A DNA stretch of 64,000 bases from Epichloe hybrida (taxonomy: Eukaryota; Ascomycota; Sordariomycetes; Hypocreales; Clavicipitaceae): the NCBI GenBank assembly GCA_019022495.1, contig JAFEKR010000004.1, forward strand, positions 2,852,001 to 2,916,000. Reading direction: 5' to 3'. A program made the translations under genes and the position numbers. Under the pieces are notes generated by a model. It worked only from the letters and a program-made list of their open reading frames with translations, ran no database searches and was not told where the DNA came from. Below, one piece after another: positions 10,861 to 23,200 of the stretch (position 1 is the stretch's first letter; each line of letters opens with the position of its first letter).

Positions 10861-12849
10861 AGGCCTATAAGTTACTTAGAAGCTACTTAATTACTATATA
10901 TTTATCTTTTAGCGTAATAGTATAAGTTTTTACCTAGTTATTTACTATAGGAATATCTATAACTACTTACTATAGTCCCCTAGGGTTATAGCCTTATAGC
11001 GCTTTAGCTAGGGTATAGCTATAAGTTAAATAGGCACTTATATTATATTAAACTATATAATTAGCCTTAAGTAAAGGCTCTTAAATAGTGCTTTAAAACT
11101 TAGTTTAGACTAATACTTAGTTACCACTAATTCTACTAGTAAAGGTTAATAGTAGAGCGTATTCTAAGAATATAGTAACTAACCTATTACTAGTTATACG
11201 CGTTAGGGTAGTTATATCTAGTAGCCTTATTAGTCTATTAATAAATTAGGCACTAGTAGCGTAGCTAGCTTACTATAAGGTTTATAGTGCCTTAGCTTTA
11301 AAGTCTAGTAGCTTATGTAAGTTTACATATATAACTTACTTTATTATTAGCTAGTAATACTAACTTATAATCTAATAAAAAGTCCTACTAACTCCCTAGT
11401 GGCCTACTACTAGGTTATTATAGGTAAGTAATATAACTTCCTTTCTTATACTAACTAGAATAAAAACTCTATTCTTAAATATTAATAGCTTTAATAGACT
11501 ATATTTATAATGCTTCTAGGTTACTACTCTTAAGTAGCTTTCTCTAACCTATAGTAAAGTTATTACCTTACTATACTTAAAATAATATAACTTAAATTAA
11601 AGTCTTTAATTCTATATATATAGGATAAGTATTATATATAAACTTAGAAGAGGTTTACTAAACTACCTATATTCTTACTATAATACTACTATAAGTAGCT
11701 AGCTTATAGTATGCTTTTAGACTTATAAATAAATTATAGCTAAGTAGCGTTTTAAGGGGGCGCTTACGCTACTTACTAACTACTAACCTAGCTAGACTCC
11801 TAACTTATAGGCTTACTAGACTTATAGAAATATTAGAAAACACAGACAAGGTATAACCTTACTACTTATAATAAGTAAACCTAGTTAGCATACTACTTAT
11901 AGGCTTTATAAGACTATTAGGTTCCTTAATAATATAATAAAGTTATATCTTCTTAAAACCCTAGAGGCTAGTATAGCCCTTATAGTATTCTTATAATAAA
12001 CTATTAGCTATACTAAGCAATATAATCTTAGGACCTATAACTATACTATTACTTATATAATATCCCTACCGCTTAGTATTTACAAACTTAAACAAGAAGC
12101 TAGGTAGCTATAAGAACGCAGCCTTTACCCTATACTTCTTACTAATATAATCTGCTTTTCTTAACAGGGTATTAGTAGGATTTAACTTACTTATACAATA
12201 TTTAATCCTAAAATTAAACAGATAAAGCTTATCTAACACCATCACCTACCTACTAGTTAGCTTTAGCTTTATAGCTAGGTACTTATAATTTAAATAGTCT
12301 ATTATAACTATAATCTAATAAGTTAAATACATAAGGTAATATCTCTAGGCTTAAAACGCCTCTTAGATTACTAATAACTTAGTATCTAGGGTTAAGTAGT
12401 AAAGTTTAATATTAGTTAACTTCCTTAAAAAATACACCACTAGGTGCTAGCTACCTAGCACTAATATTATAAGTATAGCTCTAATTATATAACTAAATAC
12501 ATCTATCTTTACTCTTAGTAAATAAAGTAAGTTAAAGTACACTAAAATTAATGCCTCCTAGAACTTCTTCTAGAGTTCTTTAAATACTATAAGTTTACTA
12601 GGCTTTAGCTTAAACTCTACTAGTTAGACACCTTTTAAATAGTTTATTAATAAAACTACTACCTTACTATACTATTTTATAAAGTATTAGTAAAACCCTA
12701 TAAACCTAAGGAATAATTAAATATTAAACACACTACTAAGTATTAGCTAGGTTATAATAGCTTTAACCTATAATAGTTCTATCTTAATACCCTTCTTAGA
12801 TATAATAAAACCTAGGAACTTTACCTTTATAACTAAAATTAGCACTTTT

Positions 12850-13330
12850 TAAGGTTAATATAAAGGTCTATATCCTAAAGTCACTCTAGCACCCTTTTAA
12901 CATACTCTATGTGTCTTATAGGGTTACTACTATATATTAGGGTATTATTAAGGTAAATAATATAGAATTTATTTATAAGCCCCTTAAGAGCATTATTAAT
13001 ATATTCCTAAAAAGTAGCTAGCGCATTTACTAACCTAAATGGTATTATAAGATATTTAAAGTGCCTATAGTAGTAATAGAATACTATCTTCCACTTATTA
13101 CCCTCGTAAATATATAGCTAGTAGTACACCTCTTAAAGATCTAGTAATATAAAAATCTTTATACTTACTAATTAATTAAGGATTTCAGAGATTAGTAGTA
13201 AAGGGGCCTTATTTTTAATAGTAATCCTATTAAGGCCCTTATAATCCACATAAAGCCTTAATTTCCCTAATTTTTTTAGAATAAATAAAATTAGGGCTTT
13301 TACTAGGCTTATTAATCTTCTAATCTACCC
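12850..13330 (-). pseudogene. Gypsy-II reverse transcriptase remnant
   Basis: The minus-strand reading contains IIYLNNTLIYSS followed by HIEYVKRVLE, the gypsy RT palm and thumb entry. The catalytic YLDD is YLNN: both Asp codons became AAT by G-to-A change. No usable frame remains. Confidence 0.75.
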
Positions 13331-15513
13331 TTTCTCTTATATACTTACTAGGTACTCCCTAAGCACTTCTAGCTCTTTTTTAGCTAGGTTATATATAAGT
13401 CCCTAGGGTAGTTATTTTCCCTTTTCTAATTTAATCATATAAGTGTAACTACCTAATTCTAGGAGCTTACTAGCTAGCTCCTTTAAAAATATATTTACAA
13501 ATTTTACATACTCTTCTAGAATTTACTATAAGGGTGTATTACTATCTATCTCTTATATAAACACTACTAATTCTTTATAAAATACTACCTAGAGTACTAT
13601 TATACTTCTTAGTTTTTTCTTCTTTAATATATAGGTATATTTTACTACTATTACTATAACTATACTATAACTTAGGTTATTACTTACTATATTACTTATT
13701 AATAAATTTTTATTAGTATTTTCTTCTATTACCTCTAGGTTAATTACCTTAATCTTTAGTAATACTAGTAATAGTATAATAGAAAATTACTTTACTACCT
13801 TATATAGTTATTGCTTACCTATAGTAAAAGTAATATAATCCTAGGTTATTAAAAACCTCTAGAAACCCTACTTTTAGTCTATTACTATAGGTTTATACTC
13901 TAGGGTTTAGTCTATCCCTAGGAGTATTCCCTCTCCTATATTAGTAATATAGTAGCTAACTTAGTAAACCTTTATATAGCCTATACTATCTTTTATCTTA
14001 ACTAGTCTATGTAGGATTCCCTAGTATAGGATCTTATCCTTACTTACGCTTTCTAGTATTATCTCTATTTTCTTTATATTCTTCTAATCCTATTTTAATA
14101 ATAATTTAAGGTAGATTATTAAATATTTTATACTTATATTAAATAGCGCTAGCACTACTAACTAGTAGTTATCTTACTATAAGGACACCTATATTCTTAT
14201 TCTCTTATTTATAGGTTTTTTTATAGTAAGACTATTATCCTAGGCCTAAGCTAAACTAATTAGAATCTTATTTAGGTCTAAGGTTTTATTACTACTATTC
14301 TTATACTTCTTAGTAATATACCTATTACTTTTATAAATTAAGTAATTTACTATATTATATTTATTTATACTATATCTAGGGCTACTATATTTATAGCACT
14401 TAAATAGTCTCTAGCCTATACTAGGTTACTATAAGCTTTACTATAAGTTATTTATAAGGGAGCTAAAGTATTATCTCTTATTACTCCTACCTTCCTTATT
14501 ATAGTTTTTATTATAATTACTTAATATAAATATTATTATAACTTTAGCCTTTTTTCCTTAACCCTATAGGTAACTCTAAGATATTAGGAACTCTTAGCTA
14601 ACTATATACTTTCTTATAGTATTATTTAAGCTATTTAGAAAAATTACTATTCTTAAGTATATAGGGATTTAGTTAGGTAATTTTACTTTTACCTTTATTT
14701 AAAGTCTTAGGAAAGATTAAAAAAACTAATTACTTTTTTACCTAAGATTTAGTAGTGTCTTAGTAGCTTCTAAGTACTATGTATTTTTATCTATTACTCT
14801 AGTGTTTAGCTAGGATATAAATCTATCCTAGGTATAAGCTAAGTAGTTAACTAACTTATTTACTATTATATAATATATTTACTATTACTTTATATTATTA
14901 GCTAAGTAGCTACTAGTATATACTACCTTTATTTTATTATCTTAAAAGGTTCTTAAGTCTAGCTTAAATAGCATATTTAAATTTACTAGGTATACCTATA
15001 GATTCTTATAAGTATTACCTTTATATATAGGTATCTTATATTATATCTTAATAAAGCTTTATAGGTATATATTTACTATAAACTTAGTATTAGGTAAGAA
15101 ATCTAGGAATAAGGGAATTCTTTATATATTTATCTAAGAGGTAATTATAAGTTCTTTACCTAATCTAGCTAATTATAGGTTTACTTCTATTTCCTTAAGC
15201 TATACTTCTATATCTAAGATCTCCTTTCTTATATAAGTATTTTATAGCTTAGCTTATATAACCTTATATTACCTCTATAGCTTATCTAGATTATTATTAT
15301 TACTAGATTTAGTATTACTATATTAGTTAGGTAGTATTTACTATACTCTCTTATATTCTATAGTTAGGGTATTCTAGTTATTACTTAGTTACTATAAAGT
15401 TAGGGCTTCCTTACTAGGTAATATAGGTATGTTTTAGGTAAATATTCTATAGCTCCTTTATATTTAAATCTAGCTAATAGTCTATTTTCCTTAAAGGGTT
15501 TAAGAGTTTAACT

Positions 15514-15780
15514 TATTATAACTATATTTAAGGAGATATAAATAAAGTAAAGGCTAAGGTTCTTAGTTATAGCTAGAGAGCTACTACGTAGGGGTAAGTA
15601 TATAAAGGTCTTAAACTCTAATCTTTTATATCTTTTATAGGTAGTCCTTATTTAAATACCTTACTACACATATATAGCTATCTAGTAGCTACTTAGTTAT
15701 CCGCGCAGGCTAAGGCTTACCTAAGGGCTCTATTATGTGACTGTCCTATCCGCGACTCCCTAGCCTCCGTGCTCCTAACA
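15514..15780 (-). repeat. Gypsy-II 5' LTR
   Basis: 267 bp, paired with 8203-8469. Its first bases in plus orientation, TATTATAACT, align to TGTCACGACT with only G-to-A and C-to-T differences. It is followed by the TSD TAGTC. Confidence 0.88.
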
Positions 15781-16477
15781 TAGTCCTTATTAGACTTAAT
15801 AAAGTCCTTATTTACCTCTAACTTATATTCTATTAGGAACTTCTAGGTAGTAAATATAGCCTTATTACTATTATATAGGTTACCTATAGGAATTAGTTTT
15901 TAGCGGATTTATAATATAAGGGATAGTAAGGCTAGCCCCTAAAGTAAAATATAATCTAGATTAATTCTAGTAGGGTTTATTAGGGTATTTAGTAGGAAGT
16001 TTTATTATACTACTAATTCTAGGTTTATATATATATATTATTATAGGCTCTTAATTACCCTTACTTACTATACTAGCATTAGTTAAAGTATCTTAAACTA
16101 GGCATTCTAGGCTTCTAGTAGTACTATAGCTTTAGATAGGGGGGTGTGAGTCCCCTAGCTAGGTTAGTTATAAGGCTAAAGTATATCTATTAGGTTTATT
16201 ATTATTTACTTTATTTCTTTTAGTAGCTTTCTTTTTAGACTAAAGGAAGTCTTTTAATTATTATAGACTAGCCCCTAGGTAGCTATAATAAGGCATTAAT
16301 ATAGTATTAAGAGACTTAGGGAAGAGAAGGGAAAGGAGAAGAGGCTATCCCTAGTAATACCCCTTATACCCCCTTAGCTCCTTATATAAGCCCCCCTTTC
16401 CTTACCTTACCTATTCCTGCTTGCCCCTACCCTTCCTACTATACGGAAAATGCTTAGGCAAAGCCTAAGCCCTTACA
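15781..16477 (-). mobile_element. Gypsy-I (5' portion): Gag start and 5' LTR
   Basis: Beyond the Gypsy-II insertion the minus-strand reading resumes with Gag-like text (about 16100-15786). A likely 5' LTR precedes it at 16145-16477. On the minus strand this LTR begins TGTAAGGGCTTAGGC, containing a hairpin (GCTTAGGC/GCCTAAGC, 16452-16470), and ends GACTCACA; it has a TATATAAG box near 16391. The 3' limit is set only by the TG/CA rule because its partner LTR is outside the window. I could not recognise a primer site. Confidence 0.6.
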
Positions 16478-16828
16478 CTAAGCGTAAATAAGATATATTA
16501 TTATATATACTATCCATCAGAATTCCCTTCTAAGAGAGATTTATTAGTACGAATGAAGGTTTTTATATACGATATATAAATTATCTCTCTCTTATAAAAA
16601 CTTTAATTTTTCCTTTACGTCCTATAAGATATTACAGAAGGTATAATTATATCTTAAAGATAGAATATATACTAGACGCGCTACAAAAAAACACGCGATT
16701 CTAATAGGGGGTGCTCGGAATTACCGGTGACCCACTGTACAATATTGCCAAGCATCGCTAACAACCCCCACTCAAGTTACGGGGGCCACTAGGCTAGCTT
16801 ACTCAGGGACTCAGGGCTAGGAGCATCA
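16478..16828. other. Boundary between RIPed DNA and gene island
   Basis: AT-rich to about 16690, then normal composition. An imperfect inverted pair (TAAGAGAGATTTAT near 16533 and its complement near 16590) might be the ends of a small transposon but is too weak to call. No gene seen. Confidence 0.5.
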
Positions 16829-17131
16829 TGTTAGCTATCCGGAATAGGGTGCTTACTACCCTCATGTACTTCGTATTGTTTGTACTGTGGAAATGTTTTG
16901 TCCGGGACCGATAGGTTCCAGAACGGATCAAGGCTCACGTTAGCAACCCGGAATAGGATTGCTTACCACCCTCTTGTACTTTTTACTATAGCAGTGTTTT
17001 GTTTAGCACTAATATAGACTAGGCGTAGGCTTATGTTAGTCATCCGGAATAATTTTGCTTACCACCTTCCTGTACGTCGTACTTTGGTAGTGCTTTGTCT
17101 AGAACGGACCGCTACGGACCAGATTATGCTC
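16829..17131 (+). repeat. Three degenerate ~100-bp tandem repeats upstream of terpene synthase
   Basis: Units begin at 16829, 16938 and 17034. They share the order GTTAG, CCGGAATA, TGCTTACYACC, TGTAC, TACT/TATT, then GTGnTTTGTnTAG/CCG. The block ends about 250 bp before the terpene synthase start codon. It may be a promoter repeat or a decayed transposon array; I do not recognise the sequence. Confidence 0.7.
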
Positions 17132-17382
17132 AAATGGGAGAGGCAAGGCTGGGGCGCGTCGGTGGCGCTTGTATGTTCTGATGACACGACGGATTCCTTT
17201 CCGTGGACGGCGACCTTCCATATCTAGACTTTGGAGTTAGAGCCTGGACATCTTTTACTGTATGCCATATATTAAAGGCCTGCATCGTATAATCTTGCCA
17301 GACCTTGAGAAGTTTAAGAGGCATTGACAAACTTGATTACTTATCTAGCATAGAACAATCAAACCTAACAAAGACAAGCATC

Positions 17383-18387
17383 ATGGTCCAAGTCGACGGT
17401 GGCTTCAAGTCCGAGATGATGACTGGGAACGGGGTCTGTAACGACGCCAAACATGAGAACTTTGAAGATCATTCAAAGGTGGAGGTTCTCATCCTTCCCG
17501 ACCTCTTCTGCTCACTCATGTCGGTTCCGGCCCGTCAAAATCCCAACTACGCCCGTGTCAAAGCGGACGCCGACGAGTGGATTGCCTCGTAAGTGGCCCC
17601 AGGAAACAATAAGATCCCCAAGAGTCAACCCCGACTAACAACGATCATGTGCAGCGTGATCAAAGCCGATGCCAAGTGGGCCAGCAAGAGCAACCGGGTT
17701 GACTCCACCTTCCTTGCGAGCATCTGGGCACCCGACTGTAGTGCCTTCGCCCTGCGCACGTCGAGCGACTGGAACTCGTGGGCCTTCCTGTACGACGACC
17801 AGTTCGACGAGGGCCACCTGTCGAATGACCTGGATGCTGCCGTGGCCGAGATTGCCAGGACGCGTGAGATCATGGAGGGTACCGCGCCGCGGTACAGCGC
17901 TGACTCAGAACACCCTATTCGCTATGTGTTCTAGACATTGTGCGATCGCGTCAAGCAAAGTCTCGACGGTTTCTTCTAGGGAAAGCCATCGTCAGAGCGT
18001 TTCCAGAAGCGCTGGAAGTGGGCACACGAGCTCTACTGGGAGGGGCTGATCGCGCAAGTCAGGACCAATGTTGAGGGACGGTCTTACACGCGCAGTCCTG
18101 ACGAATACCTGGCGATGCGCCGGGGCTCTCTCGGCGCATATCCTGCGCTCGTCCTCAACGAATGGTGCGCTGGGATTGACCTGCCCACCGAGGTAGCGGA
18201 TCATCCGTCCGTGTTCGAAATAATGGTCATCATCAGCGACCAGATCCTGTTAGTCAACGACATTCTCTCCTATGAGAAGGACCTTCGCCTCGGGGTGGAC
18301 CACAACATGGTCCGCCTGCTCAAGGCCAAGGGACTCTCGACCCAGCAGGCTATAAACGAGGTCGGAGTCTTAATCAACGACTGCTAA
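17383..18387 (+). pseudogene. Sesquiterpene-synthase-type class I terpene cyclase, broken
   Basis: Enzymes of this family ionise farnesyl-type diphosphates and cyclise them. Exon 1 is 17383-17588 and the intron is 17589-17654 (GTAAGT, branch CTAAC, CAG). Exon 2 continues in one frame to TAA at 18385. The metal-binding motifs are clear: FLYDDQFDEGHL (DDxxD type) and NDILSYEKD (NSE type, with Asp in the last position). Two in-frame TAG codons, at 17932 (after IRYVF) and 17977 (after DGFF), break it. The first stands where family members have Gln, so CAG-to-TAG fits. The protein also stops after INDC, so the last 35-50 residues, including the usual RY motif, are gone. Thirteen bases later P450 coding begins, implying a deletion that removed the 3' end, the intergenic space and the P450 5' end. 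Confidence 0.88.
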
Positions 18388-18397
18388 TGGCCATTAA

Positions 18398-20063
18398 GGT
18401 CCTATCGTGCGCGTCAGCCCTGATGAACTTCACTGCAGCGACCCCTTCTTTACCGACGAGATCTACTCAGGCAAGCCAGGTCGAAGTATGCTTATATAAC
18501 TGCCTTTCTCGCTTGTAGCCTTCTGGGCTCAATGAGACTCTTCCGCTCACATGTCTCATAGTCCGCGACAAATGGCAGCATCACCTCAACGTAGTCGGCG
18601 CTGGCCCAGTTGCACAGACAACCGGCGCGGCCGGGCCGCACGAGCTTCATCGCAAACGCAGGGCTGCCCATGCACGATTCTTCTCACGCGGACAGGTGCT
18701 CAAGCTCGAAGACGAAGTGCTCAAGTTCGCCGAGCTCACCATCGAGAAAATGCTGCGCTCGGCCGGCGGTGAGGCCTTTGACGTCAAGAGCGCCTTCAAT
18801 TGCTACACCGCCGACGTATTCTCGCAGTACGCGTTTGGAGAGCCCATGGGCTTTGTTGAGCAGGAGGGCTGGGAGCCCAACTTTGGGACTTGGACTTCGT
18901 CGTTCTTGAATACCACTTACATGAGTACGTCTTTAGAGAGCCCATTCTACTGTTTTGGTCGTGTCTCGCGCGTACAGATATGTCTCCGGGCTGCTTCGTG
19001 CTATATGAATGGCCCCTTCGATGTTCCTGATCGTGAAACCTCTTTCGACTAGGCACTTATGCTAACTGCACGGCGAGCAGTGCGCCACAACGCGCTGGCC
19101 AGGCGGCTGGCCGATATCCTCCCGATGCTCGCGGACTATATGGGCGAGGATGTCAAGAGGATAATGCACCAGATGAATCATGTCATCCCGGCGTACATCA
19201 AGACTGCCCTGGCAAATCCCGACGGTGGCCGTGTCTTTAACGAGATTCTGAACTCCCCCGCCCTGTCTAAGGAGGAGAAGAGCATGTATCGTCTCTCGGG
19301 CGAGGGGTTCGTCTTTCTCCTTGCCGGAACGGAAACCACTGCGGTCAGTCTCTCGCCGTAATAGACAATCCGAATTCGCCCAACTGACTCGACACAGGCT
19401 ATACTCACTGTCATGACGTTCCACCTCCTTTACCAACCCAAGATCTACGCTCGTCTGATGAAAGATCTCGAAGGCATTGATCCCGCCAACCTCAAATGGA
19501 CGCAGCTCGAGCAGAGGCCTTACCTCTGGGCCCTCGTTCAGGAGTCTCTGCGGCACCAGCCTGGGGTAGCCGGTCGATCGGCTCGCATCGCCCCCGAGGA
19601 GGATCTCTTCTATAAGAGCCAAGATGGCAAGACGCAATTTATAATCCCGCGAGGCACGCCTATGAGCATGACGGCCATGGTTAACCACTGGGACACGCGG
19701 CTGTTTCCCGACCCCGACGCGTTCGACCCTGGGCGGTGGCTGCTGCCCGACGGCAAGCCTGATTACAAGCTGCAGAAATTTCTTATTTCGTTTTCAAAGG
19801 GAACTCGGGCGTGCGTTGGCGAGAGGTGAGTCTATGCCCCGGTGTCAAGTACGGGGCATGTCGAAGTCGGAGTTCATGCTGACAGTGTGTCTTGCAGTCT
19901 TGCGCTGTGCGAGGTCTATTTCATGGCCACCCTGATTGCGTTTCGAGTTATTCCGAAAGCCGAACTTTTCGAGACCACGGTTGAGGACCTCACGTATGAC
20001 CATGACCTGGTCGTGTTGCAGACGAAGAAGGGGCCGATTACGACTCGCATCAAGATCTCGTGA
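18398..20063 (+). pseudogene. Cytochrome P450, 5'-truncated
   Basis: Coding resumes at GPIVRVSPDELHCSDPFF, residue about 80 of a normal microsomal P450; the membrane anchor is missing. Exons 18398-18479, 18562-18924, 19081-19343, 19398-19825 and 19898-20063 join in one frame of 433 codons with no internal stop. The first donor (GTCGAA) is the weakest. Motifs: I-helix AGTETT at the 19343 junction, ExxR in QESLRHQ, FDPGRW, and heme loop FSKGTRACVGES with its Cys spliced across the 72-bp intron 19826-19897. Its place beside a terpene synthase on the same strand suggests it once oxidised the terpene product. Without an anchor or start codon it is probably not functional, though the remaining frame is undamaged, so truncation may be recent. 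Confidence 0.85.
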
Positions 20064-20362
20064 TTTACGAGAGACTATCAAATCGTGGACTTGCCCTATC
20101 TTAGAGGGGTACAGTAATTTCTACCGGTAAAGTTTTGCAAACCATAAATATTCCCCGCGACACTGCGCCCATCTTGTCCCGCGCCCTGGGGTGTTGTCTC
20201 GCGGGCCGGCGGAATTTGTTTAGCTCGGGTGTTCAGGGGCAAGCTCCCGGTGAAGCAACGCAACGATTCACTAATGACGAAAAAACTGGACTGGGGAAGA
20301 CTGCAAGTCTACTAAAACGCGATCCTTGAAGTATGAATATTGTTCCAATGAACGTGATTGTG

Positions 20363-20629
20363 TGTCACGACTGTGGTAAGAGAGATGTAAACGGAGTGAA
20401 GGCTAAGGTTCTTAGTTATAGCTAGAAAGCTACTACTTAGAGGTAAGTATATAAAGGTCTTAAACTCTAACCTTTTATATACCTTATAAGTAGTTCTTAT
20501 CTAAATACCTTACTATATGCATATAGCTATCTAGTAACTACTTAGTTATTCGCATAACCTAAGGCTTATCCAAGGGCTCTATTATGTGACCGTCCTGTCC
20601 CTAGCTCCCTGGCCTCCGTGCTCCTGACA
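20363..20629 (-). repeat. Solo Gypsy-II LTR
   Basis: 267 bp, from TGTCACGACTGTG to GCTCCTGACA in plus orientation, flanked by TTGTG on both sides (20358-20362 and 20630-20634). It is colinear with the LTRs at 8203 and 15514 and less mutated at its ends. A single LTR inside a perfect TSD is the product of LTR-LTR recombination that removed the interior. Confidence 0.92.
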
Positions 20630-20634
20630 TTGTG

Positions 20635-20912
20635 CCAGGTTGTTAGCGCTAGCACATCCGGGGAGAAAGGGGCGCAGGTTAGAAATTAGGCCGCTTGGCA
20701 CCTGCGACCAAGGGCTGTTGGTTCACAGGGAAACAGGCAGACAACCCAGCTGCTTTGCTTTGGCTCCTATCATCTTGTTACAAAATTTTCTCAAAGCTCT
20801 GGCTATTTAGTAGAAGTCAATTCTGAACTTAAATTGACAACCTGCTTAATTAACACAGTCATCCCAGATTCACAGGCTCACGGCTGCCCACTTTAAGTTA
20901 ACAACTGCAAAC
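20635..20912. other. Intergenic, P450 to F-box fragment
   Basis: Normal base composition; I see no frame or motif. It may contain the F-box gene promoter. Confidence 0.5.
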
Positions 20913-21290
20913 ATGTTTGACCAGCTCCCTAATGAACTTGTTGATATGATCTTCAAAGACTTTCCCAAGAACTGCTCCAGTCCTTGGTAAGCCCCTTGTA
21001 GTTCTCTTATTCATTGACCTTGTACTCTTATGTCAGAACCCTGAAGGTGTGCAAGGTAAGCCATTAGACCAAAAGATGCACCAATGCTAGCTCTCGCTTG
21101 CATTGCACCTTACAATTGATTATAGGCTTACGCACCCGCGCGCACCTGACATCTTACTAGTTCTTAAACTTTCCCACACATCTACTCTCCAAGCCGCTGC
21201 ATGGTATTGTCCTGGTCTCCAGGCGGTTCCGTCGAATCGCAGAACCATTGTACCTTGTCTTCAATTCAGACACAACCCATACTAATAAGA
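20913..21290 (+). pseudogene. F-box protein gene fragment
   Basis: ATG at 20913 opens MFDQLPNELVDMIFKDFPKN, a standard F-box start (LPxEL..I). A GTAAGC donor follows at 20987 and CAG at 21036 opens a 19-base segment reading TLKVCK, then another GTAAGC donor. Joining the first two exons makes TGA across the junction; CGA is a plausible parent. A later piece reads IVLVSRRFRRIAEPLYLVF (21190-21270), also F-box-like. No C-terminal substrate-binding region follows, and about 150 bp later the Copia-A insertion begins. F-box proteins recruit substrates to SCF ubiquitin ligases. Confidence 0.6.
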
Positions 21291-21448
21291 AAAGGTGCTA
21301 TAAATAGTATAAAGTAAACTCTTCACCTAATCTATAGCTAACTTATACCTAGCCCTGTCTTAAGTGCGCTAGCTTTCAAACGACTTCGCCTGTCTGGATC
21401 ACACCCTAGGAGCGGGGCCTCGCACGGGGTCTCTGGTTAGTAGTTACC

Positions 21449-21681
21449 TGTTGGAATCCCGCCGTAAGCGCTCAACCGCATGCAGGCAACTTGGACACTA
21501 GGACCCACCTAACTAGTTACTTTTCCGGACCTTTAGTAGATGCATAGTATAGTTTATATAGGCAGATTACACACCCTATAGTACAGGTACTTAGTTATTT
21601 AAACCATAGTCCGCACCCTCTTATAGGGTTAGGTAACTTAATTTATACCTTTATTTCTAATCCTAGCTGCTTAGTCTAACA
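21449..21681 (+). repeat. Copia-A copy 1 5' LTR
   Basis: 233 bp, TGTTGGAATCCCGCCG to TAGTCTAACA. It is colinear with the LTRs at 41779, 46382 and 49081. The following bases (TAGTAGTAATTGC) match TGGTAGCAATTGC in the less mutated copy near 44936. TGGTAGC could pair with the 3' end of initiator tRNA-Met, but the match is short. Confidence 0.88.
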
Positions 21682-21799
21682 TAGTAGTAATTGCTTAGTG
21701 TTTATAATATAAAGTCCTTTCTTTCTAATTAATACCTTTATTAAGTTAATTCTAATTAATTAATTGTTAAATTTAGTACATCCTAGTAAGAGAATAGGG

Positions 21800-23200
21800 T
21801 TTAATTATAATCATTAACATTATAATTAGGCAACCCCTAGTAGCAAGGAAGATTTACATAGGTTAAAGTTTAATAAATTATAATAATAATAACACAGGAT
21901 ATTATTAAGATATCTAAGGAAACTAATACTACTTAAGGCTATAAGCTAGTAGTTAAGCTATAGGAACCTTATTATTAGGACCTATAGTTTAAGATAATAA
22001 AGGCAAGAGCTATTAAAGATAGGATTTAGGTCTTTATTAATCCTAATTTAATAATAACTCTTAACTACTTACCTAAGCCACTAATCTTAATAGGAAAAGG
22101 GACTCTAGTAGTAAGAAAAGTAGTAATTACAGCTTTAACTGCTTTACTGGAAAACCAGACTAAAGGGCCTTAAATACACTTAAGAACATTAATATCTAGA
22201 GTTATAAGTAATTAGTAGTAACCTTAAGAAAGCTCTCCTCCTATAAGCGTTACTCCTATTATTAACTTAACTAAAGAGAGATACTTTAAATACCCTTAAT
22301 AACTAGATAATACTAAAGATAGCGCTTAGTGTATAGTTCTTAATAGATAATATTAAGTATTTAATAGTTAGTATTAGAGTCTATTAAAGACTATAAGAGA
22401 ATACTATAATTAGTTTATTATAATACTTAGAAATAAGTACAAGCAAATAATCCTATAGTATATCTTACTTTATAAGAAGCTTAGAGAGCTTATAAGGAAT
22501 ATAATGCCCTTAAATAGAATAATTAGGTATTACGCTAAGGTTAACTTTAATAAAGTTATTAAGCATAGCCTAGTAAAGGTTAATATTAATAAATAGCTTA
22601 CTAATGTGTTAATTAGCTATAAGTAATGTTTTTAAGCAAATTACTTAATTATAAAAGGCAACTCTCTAATTAAGATAATTAATAATGCTATTAGCACCTA
22701 ATTCCCTTTAATTTCAGCTTAAATTAATTCACTAATCTTTACCACTAAGATTAAGGGTAAAACCCTTGATTTTTACTCTATAATTACGAGAATTAGGCAT
22801 TTAATTATAGCCTAGGGAAGATCTTAAAGCAAATCCAGAGAATCTTTTAGAGCAGAGCTAACTCTTAATAGTTAGACTAAAGAAGATCTTAATAAAGGAG
22901 ATAAGAAGCTACTTTATATTTCTTATAATAAGCATAAGGCTAAGAAGTTAAAGGACTCTTAGAAAAACTATTAAACGCTTTACTTACCTAAGAATTAGAC
23001 TATTAAGGAAGATTAATTAAAAAAGGCAAAAGAAGTGATAAATTAACAATCTAACAATATTAAAAAGTCCTATAACACATAGCTTAAGGAGTATAATGTA
23101 AAGGAAACTAAGGAAGCAAAGGAAAGCAAGCTAGAGGGCAATACTGCCTTTATTACTACAAAGCTATCTTTAGAGGCCTTTTATACCTAAGGGCGCTTGC
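21800..23200 (+). pseudogene. Copia-A copy 1 Gag region
   Basis: Frames are fully broken by TAG/TAA. Identity rests on position after the LTR, colinearity with 42130-43500 and with the less mutated 45060-46148, and on Lys-rich text near 22900-23100. No zinc knuckle could be read. Confidence 0.55.

Larger units (their letters stand above)
8203..15780 (-). mobile_element. Gypsy-II: complete RIPed chromodomain Ty3/gypsy element
   Basis: Two 267-bp LTRs (8203-8469 and 15514-15780) bound the element, and TAGTC flanks both sides (8198-8202 and 15781-15785), so the 7.6-kb insertion is intact in outline. The minus-strand order is Gag region, RT (13330-12850, YLNN), RNase H, integrase, integrase C-terminus (about 10860-10620) and chromodomain (about 10560-10445). 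Chromodomains in gypsy integrases are known to steer insertion to marked chromatin. Every frame is destroyed by transitions. The 1.9 kb between the chromodomain and the 3' LTR is unassigned. Confidence 0.88.

Noticed and set aside
16533..16610. MITE with AAGAGAGATTTAT ends
   Set aside because: The inverted match is imperfect, with a two-base offset and no target duplication.
17383..20063. Functional terpenoid gene cluster
   Set aside because: The synthase has two nonsense codons and no C-terminus and the P450 lacks its anchor; only a relic is present.
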